Below, one piece after another: positions 56,220-60,000 of a stretch of 60,000 bases of DNA (its first letter is position 1; each line of letters opens with the position of its first letter). Origin of the DNA: Adiantum capillus-veneris (lineage: Eukaryota; Streptophyta; Polypodiopsida; Polypodiales; Pteridaceae); contig CM043958.1 in assembly GCA_014529385.2 (NCBI GenBank), forward strand, positions 76,211,169 to 76,271,168. Direction: 5' to 3'. The translations under genes were made by a program, and so were the position numbers. Below the pieces are notes generated by a model. The model was not told the DNA's origin. It searched no databases and saw only the letters and a program-made list of their open reading frames with translations.

Positions 56220-56440
56220 TTAATTGAGAGATAATAAGCATGCATATCTTGAGAGGTGTGCATGTGGTGGCATGTTAGTGTGTGTTGTGCCTTTTGAAGG
56301 TGTTTTCAAGAGGATAGAAGTGTTGTGACTACCATGGGGTATATAGAGGCATTTGTGTGTGTGTGTTCCCCATTCCCTCTTAACATATTCTAGTGCCCCC
56401 AATGGAGGAGAAGAGTGATTCCTACGAGGTAGATGAGAAG
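56220..56440. repeat. Inverted copy of the 39-kb tandem-repeat unit
   Basis: The reverse complement of 56230-56420 follows 39045-39185 closely: GAATGGGGAACACAC, ACAAATGCCTCTATA, CTATCCTCTTGAAA and ACCTTCAAAAG have direct counterparts. It lies just upstream of the right Tat-B gag, as the other lies upstream of the left Tat-B gag. Confidence 0.72.
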
Positions 56441-56462
56441 GCATAGGCTTTTATATTGGTGG

Positions 56463-57350
56463 AAATGGAGCTGCACATATATGGGCTGATTTTCACTAGC
56501 AAAGAGAATCGAGATTAGTGGATTGGAGACTTTGAACTACATATGATGTCATTGTGTATGCCTAACGAGGACATGAAGATGTAGAAATTTTTGTTGATGA
56601 TGCACAGAAAAGATAAATTAGGGTACAAAGCATTGGAAAGTGAGCTGAGGCATGCTTGGTTGGCTCTACAAGCACGTTTTCTACATGATTTTTGTAAGAA
56701 GGCATCCCTAGTCAAGATGGATGTGAAGCTTAAAGCTCTCAAGATGGATGTAAGTGATGATTTTTTTAAAAAGTAGACCATTTTGAAGCTTCTTGGGCAA
56801 AGTAAGCGACAACTATGCCGTTTGCTAATGGTACCTATTCATGGCATGTCTCCATCCTAAAGCTAGGGAGAATATGGACTTTGAAAGCCCAAAAAATTAC
56901 AATGGTGCAGTGGAAATTGAAAGGAAAAGATTAGGAGGATCAAAAGGAATATTGAGTAGGGCATGTAGTGCTATGAAGGAGTGGTTCCTACCCAAACTCA
57001 GAGTCCCCAAGATTCTGTTCATGAGGAGGGTCATGGGTGGTGGTCTTGCAAAATTGGGTGCAAATAGTACAAGATATGTTTTAGTATATGCAAGAATTAA
57101 GGCTGAGCATGATAAATAGAGGACAGCCAAGAGGAGCAAGAGGTAGGGCAAGGCCGTTGTCAAGAAAATGCTACAATTGTGGAGAAGAGGGTCATTATGC
57201 ACGAGATTTCCCCAAGTGCCAAGAGAGACAGAGGTGGCATATATCTATTGTTTGGTAGAGGCAAGGGTCAAGGGCAGTTCAATGGCTAGAGAGAGCAGGC
57301 AACAAAATTCTAGCGCAATCGAGTCTGCCAGATGGTGGAGAGCTCCCTAG
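56463..57350 (+). pseudogene. Tat-B (right copy) gag
   Basis: Plus strand, starting near ATG 56463. WIGDFELHMMSLC (about 56520) and KFLLMMHRKDKLGYKAL parallel WVADFELYILSLC and FLLVMHAKEKMWYEA of the left copy. Several stops and frame changes follow. The zinc knuckle CYNCGEEGHYARDF (57168-57209) has Phe in place of the fourth ligand Cys. Confidence 0.76.
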
Positions 57351-57780
57351 GGTGAATATCATCGAACTGGACATGCAAGATGTTGATGTTTTGGCCAACA
57401 AGATGGCAAGAGCTGAAAAGGAAATAGAGACCGAGCGGGAGTCTAGAGTTCATAAAGGCAAGGAGAAAGAACATGAAGGTAGAGAGAAGCCATAAACTAG
57501 CAAGAGGAGAAGGCATTGAAAAATCAAACAGTTGTACTTCCAAATGGGGCATGGCTACCCCAAGTATGACCTAGTAAGTGATGTGCATAGTCAAAAAGAT
57601 AACATCACTTTTGGGTAATTGTTAGCTTTAAATCCCAATTTGCAGAGACAATGATCTACGAGTGTTAACACCAGGCTATCAAGATCTAAGAGCAATGTGT
57701 ATGTAGTTCAAAACATGGCCTTGAGGGTGGGAAGTACGACCGATGTTCTTCCTCTTGTGGATGTATCAACGGATGCAGGT
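57351..57780 (+). other. Tat-B (right copy) gag-protease spacer
   Basis: Degenerate plus-strand coding debris without clear motifs, rich in Lys/Glu translations. It corresponds to the spacer between knuckle and protease in the left copy. Confidence 0.4.
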
Positions 57781-58080
57781 ACATGCTTACATAGATGGGG
57801 GTGCAAGTATGTGTCATGACAGAAGCATCCATGAGGGAGACATGTGTTAAGGTAGTAGTTAAATCAAAAGTTGTATGAAGATGGACAACCATGCTAGCTA
57901 GGTGTTTGGGCATGGCTTAGGATGTGAAAATCAAGGTGAGGGGCATAGAGGACCTAGTCAACTTCTTTGTGATGAAAGCAGGTGATAATGCTTGCTCTAT
58001 TATCCTGGGGAGGTAGTGGCTTTTAGTAGATGTAGCTAGGAAGGATTGGGAGATCAAAGTGTTCACCATGCTTGGCAAGT
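57781..58080 (+). pseudogene. Tat-B (right copy) protease
   Basis: The active site AYIDGGASMC is readable near 57785-57815. A two-base loss then shifts to the frame with VMTEASMRETCVKVVVKS, ARCLGMA, VKIKVRGIEDLVNFFVMKAG and SIILGR, interrupted by stops, ending with RKDWEIKVFTM. It matches the left copy (36868-37158) nearly throughout. Confidence 0.76.
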
Positions 58081-58339
58081 AGAAAGGGAGCTAGATAGTG
58101 CTAGATTTTAAGACCAAGGAGAGCCATTTCCATACCATGGTGGTGAAAGAAGACGGTGATACAATGGCAAGCTACAAATAGGAGACCAAGACTGCTTATG
58201 ATGAAGGCTACACTGACACAAAGGAGGAGGAGATTGAGGACAATATGCCGAAGATTGATTTGGATTTTTTTGGAGTCACCATAATTGGCTCTCAAACAAA
58301 AGAGGAGGTGAAACCCGTGTTCATGGCATCGGTGCATAA

Positions 58340-58995
58340 GAGGTAGGTAGTATGTTGATCAAGTATTTGACCAAGCAAGAGATGGGGAGATATGTCCAGT
58401 TGTGTGCATCCTATCCAAACTTGCTTGCAATGGAGTACAAGGATTTGTGAGGTACAAAGGGTGTAAAGCACAAAATTATACAAAGGGGATACAAGCTGAA
58501 AGTGCAGAAGCTAAGAAGACTAGGGGAGATTCATAACAAAGTTCTATGGCAAAATATCACCCAGCTATTGGATGAAGGAAGTATATACCTTGCGAAAGAG
58601 CCGAAGTGGGTTTCTCCAGTGGTCATCACTCCTAAAGAAGAATAGGACGTGGAGATTGTGTGTCAACTACAAACCATTGAATGCATTTACCAGTGGAATC
58701 ACTATCCATTGCCATTCAAGGACACGAACTTAAACCAGATAGCCATGCATGAGACGTATTCAATGATGGATGCATTTTTTGGGTATTTTGAGAAAGGGAT
58801 TGCACTTGAAGACTAGTTGAAGATGACATTTATCTCTCCATGGGGATGTTTTTACTACCCTAGGACGCCACTTGGGTTGGTGAATTTCTATGCTACCCTC
58901 CAAGATTGGATGAATAGGTTGTTTGGGCCGTATCTTGGCAAGTTCATGAGGGTGTTTATGGAAGATATCGATTGCTATGTCTCTAGCTCAGAGTA
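58340..58995 (+). pseudogene. Tat-B (right copy) reverse transcriptase, truncated
   Basis: Shows LTKQEMGRYVQLCASYPNLL, YKLKVQKLRRLGEIHNKVLW and KEPKWVSPVVITPKE. A part with stops follows. Then FISPWGCFYYPRTPLGLVNF and FMRVFMEDIDCYVSSS, where the catalytic pair reads ED instead of DD. The RT breaks off at 58995, exactly where the TIR sequence begins. Confidence 0.82.
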
Positions 58996-60000
58996 CATTA
59001 GGAAGAGAATGGGGTCTAGGAGGGCCTCTTTATTTGGCAGTTTAAGGAAGTCAAACCTTTAGTATTAACAAAGTAATCAAAGGACACCTTTGGATTTCAA
59101 ACAGGCAGAATGGTTGGTTTATTTGAATTCAAATTTTCCCCTCAAAACGGAATTTAAAATCTAGTGGGTAAAACCATAGCATGTAGTATATCTATGGAAA
59201 GAGCTCAATACACAGATTGTAGATCTATTATCTTTGCTCAAATTGGAGATCATTCATGGGCTTCGTTACATGGATGATGCCTGCTCAGATGGCAGAGGCT
59301 TCTCAGCACTAGGTAGACAGAGGCACGGGTACTACGCCTCCGGGCTTCACACCCGAGGGTCCGACGCCTAGGGGGGGGATGCCTACGAGGTTCAGGATGC
59401 CTATGGGTACGATGCCTTCTTCTCCCATCACGGCCGCTTCGACACCTAGGGGTGGGGCAGAGGCGGGTACGTCCTCATCTCCGCAGCACAGGCGCACTTG
59501 CCGATCTCGGCGATCATCAGGTGGAGGTGGTGGTTGCTGTGGAGGAGGGTCCACAGATGCTTCAACCCCTCCTCGCTCACGACCCCCGTCCTACCCAGGC
59601 ACACCTCTCGACACACCTCTTGGCACATCTCGGACACCTTGGGGGGCACACGATCCTAGTGCGTCCAAGCTCTATACTATACGGGGAGATGGTTCTGTTG
59701 ACATGGATAGAGTCGGGACTGAGATGTGACAGCGGATTCGCCAGCTCGTGGAGCTGCACTTTTCGACCAGCATTCTGACGTCTTGGGATCAGCAAGAAAA
59801 GGAAAAAGTCACTTACATAGTGGAGACCATCCTGAGAGAGTACCAGCCTGCTCTGGGTTCTTCCGTTGTTCCGGTGCGGTGGATCAAGGGTGTTGCACGG
59901 GACACCTTGAAACATCGACGAGATGCAGCTCGGAAGGCTTTCAGGACCAGCTCGCCGAATCCTTCGGGCATCCCACACGAGACGTGGCTGCAGACCAGGG
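58996..60000 (+). mobile_element. Candidate full-length relative of the TIR element (left end only)
   Basis: CATTAGGAAGAGAATGGGG at 58996 matches the left TIR of the element at 38483 with one change in the first 37 bases, and similarity continues to about 59250. It diverges there and a GC-rich coding-like region starts at 59289. The other end lies beyond the window. A short derivative sharing only terminal parts with a longer, coding copy is typical of MITE and parent pairs (inference). Confidence 0.5.
59289..60000 (+). pseudogene. Candidate plant transposase-like ORF, open at the window edge
   Basis: One plus frame from ATG 59289 (MAEASQH) to the end of the window, broken by TAG at 59310-59312 and TGA at 59727-59729. 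Residues ~8-135 are rich in Pro, Thr, Gly and Arg (TPPGFTPEGPTPRGG, SRRSSGGGGG). After the TGA comes a helical domain with VTYIVETILREY, RWIKGVARDTLKHRRDAARK and then HETWL. Spaced W/R residues with a basic 'R-x-x-L-x-x-R-R' helix resemble the conserved region of plant Ptta/En/Spm-type proteins; this is pattern memory, not a search. GC content is far above the neighbouring sequence, suggesting separate origin. It could instead be another low-GC-genome outlier such as a captured host exon. Confidence 0.4.

Overview
The window is nuclear DNA of a land plant with a large, transposon-rich genome. It has plant-type Ty1/copia and Ty3/gypsy LTR retrotransposons, initiator-tRNA-Met primer sites, a gypsy lineage with a second (archaeal-like) RNase H, LINE debris, long (GA)n and (CA)n tracts and AT-rich spacers. 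I found no host protein-coding gene, tRNA, rRNA or CRISPR array. The species cannot be fixed from the sequence; a fern or another large-genome vascular plant is only a guess.

Region 1 (933-26168) is one minus-strand Tat-like Ty3/gypsy element ('Tat-A'). It has about 4-kb LTRs at 933-4920 and 19417-26168 and a broken gag-pol that begins near 18838. Two later insertions lie inside it. A plus-strand chromovirus (9284-18058, 5-bp duplication AGGAC, 1.59-kb LTRs, tRNA-Met primer site) split gag exactly after its zinc knuckle. A 2.73-kb solo LTR (21106-23835, duplication GAGAT) sits in the right LTR; the left LTR preserves the empty site. The chromovirus has a substituted RT catalytic residue and a stop inside its chromodomain.

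Region 2 (26174-33900) is older debris: a 3' LINE fragment with a poly(A) tail (27076-27902), a 98-bp tandem duplication, a broken coiled-coil gene-like locus joined to a gypsy RT fragment (29118-31600, minus), and a chromovirus integrase fragment (33107-33880, minus).

Region 3 (34017-60000) holds two decayed copies of a second Tat-like family ('Tat-B') with their 5' ends facing each other: a minus copy (coding 34017-38482) and a plus copy (coding 56463-58995). LTR/leader-like sequence is recognisable in both arms, and a complete copia element sits in each: Copia-1 (40536-45771, minus, duplication CTACT) and Copia-2 (48848-54373, plus, duplication CATTG, LTRs differing at only 2 of 192 positions). 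A short element with about 41-bp terminal inverted repeats lies at 38483-38945. The same terminus recurs at 58996 and is followed by a GC-rich open frame (59289 to the window edge) that may encode the transposase of the full-length relative.

Relative order from nesting and LTR divergence: Tat-B and Tat-A are old, the chromovirus, Copia-1 and the solo LTR came later, and Copia-2 is youngest. Every coding copy seen carries lesions, so none looks autonomous.
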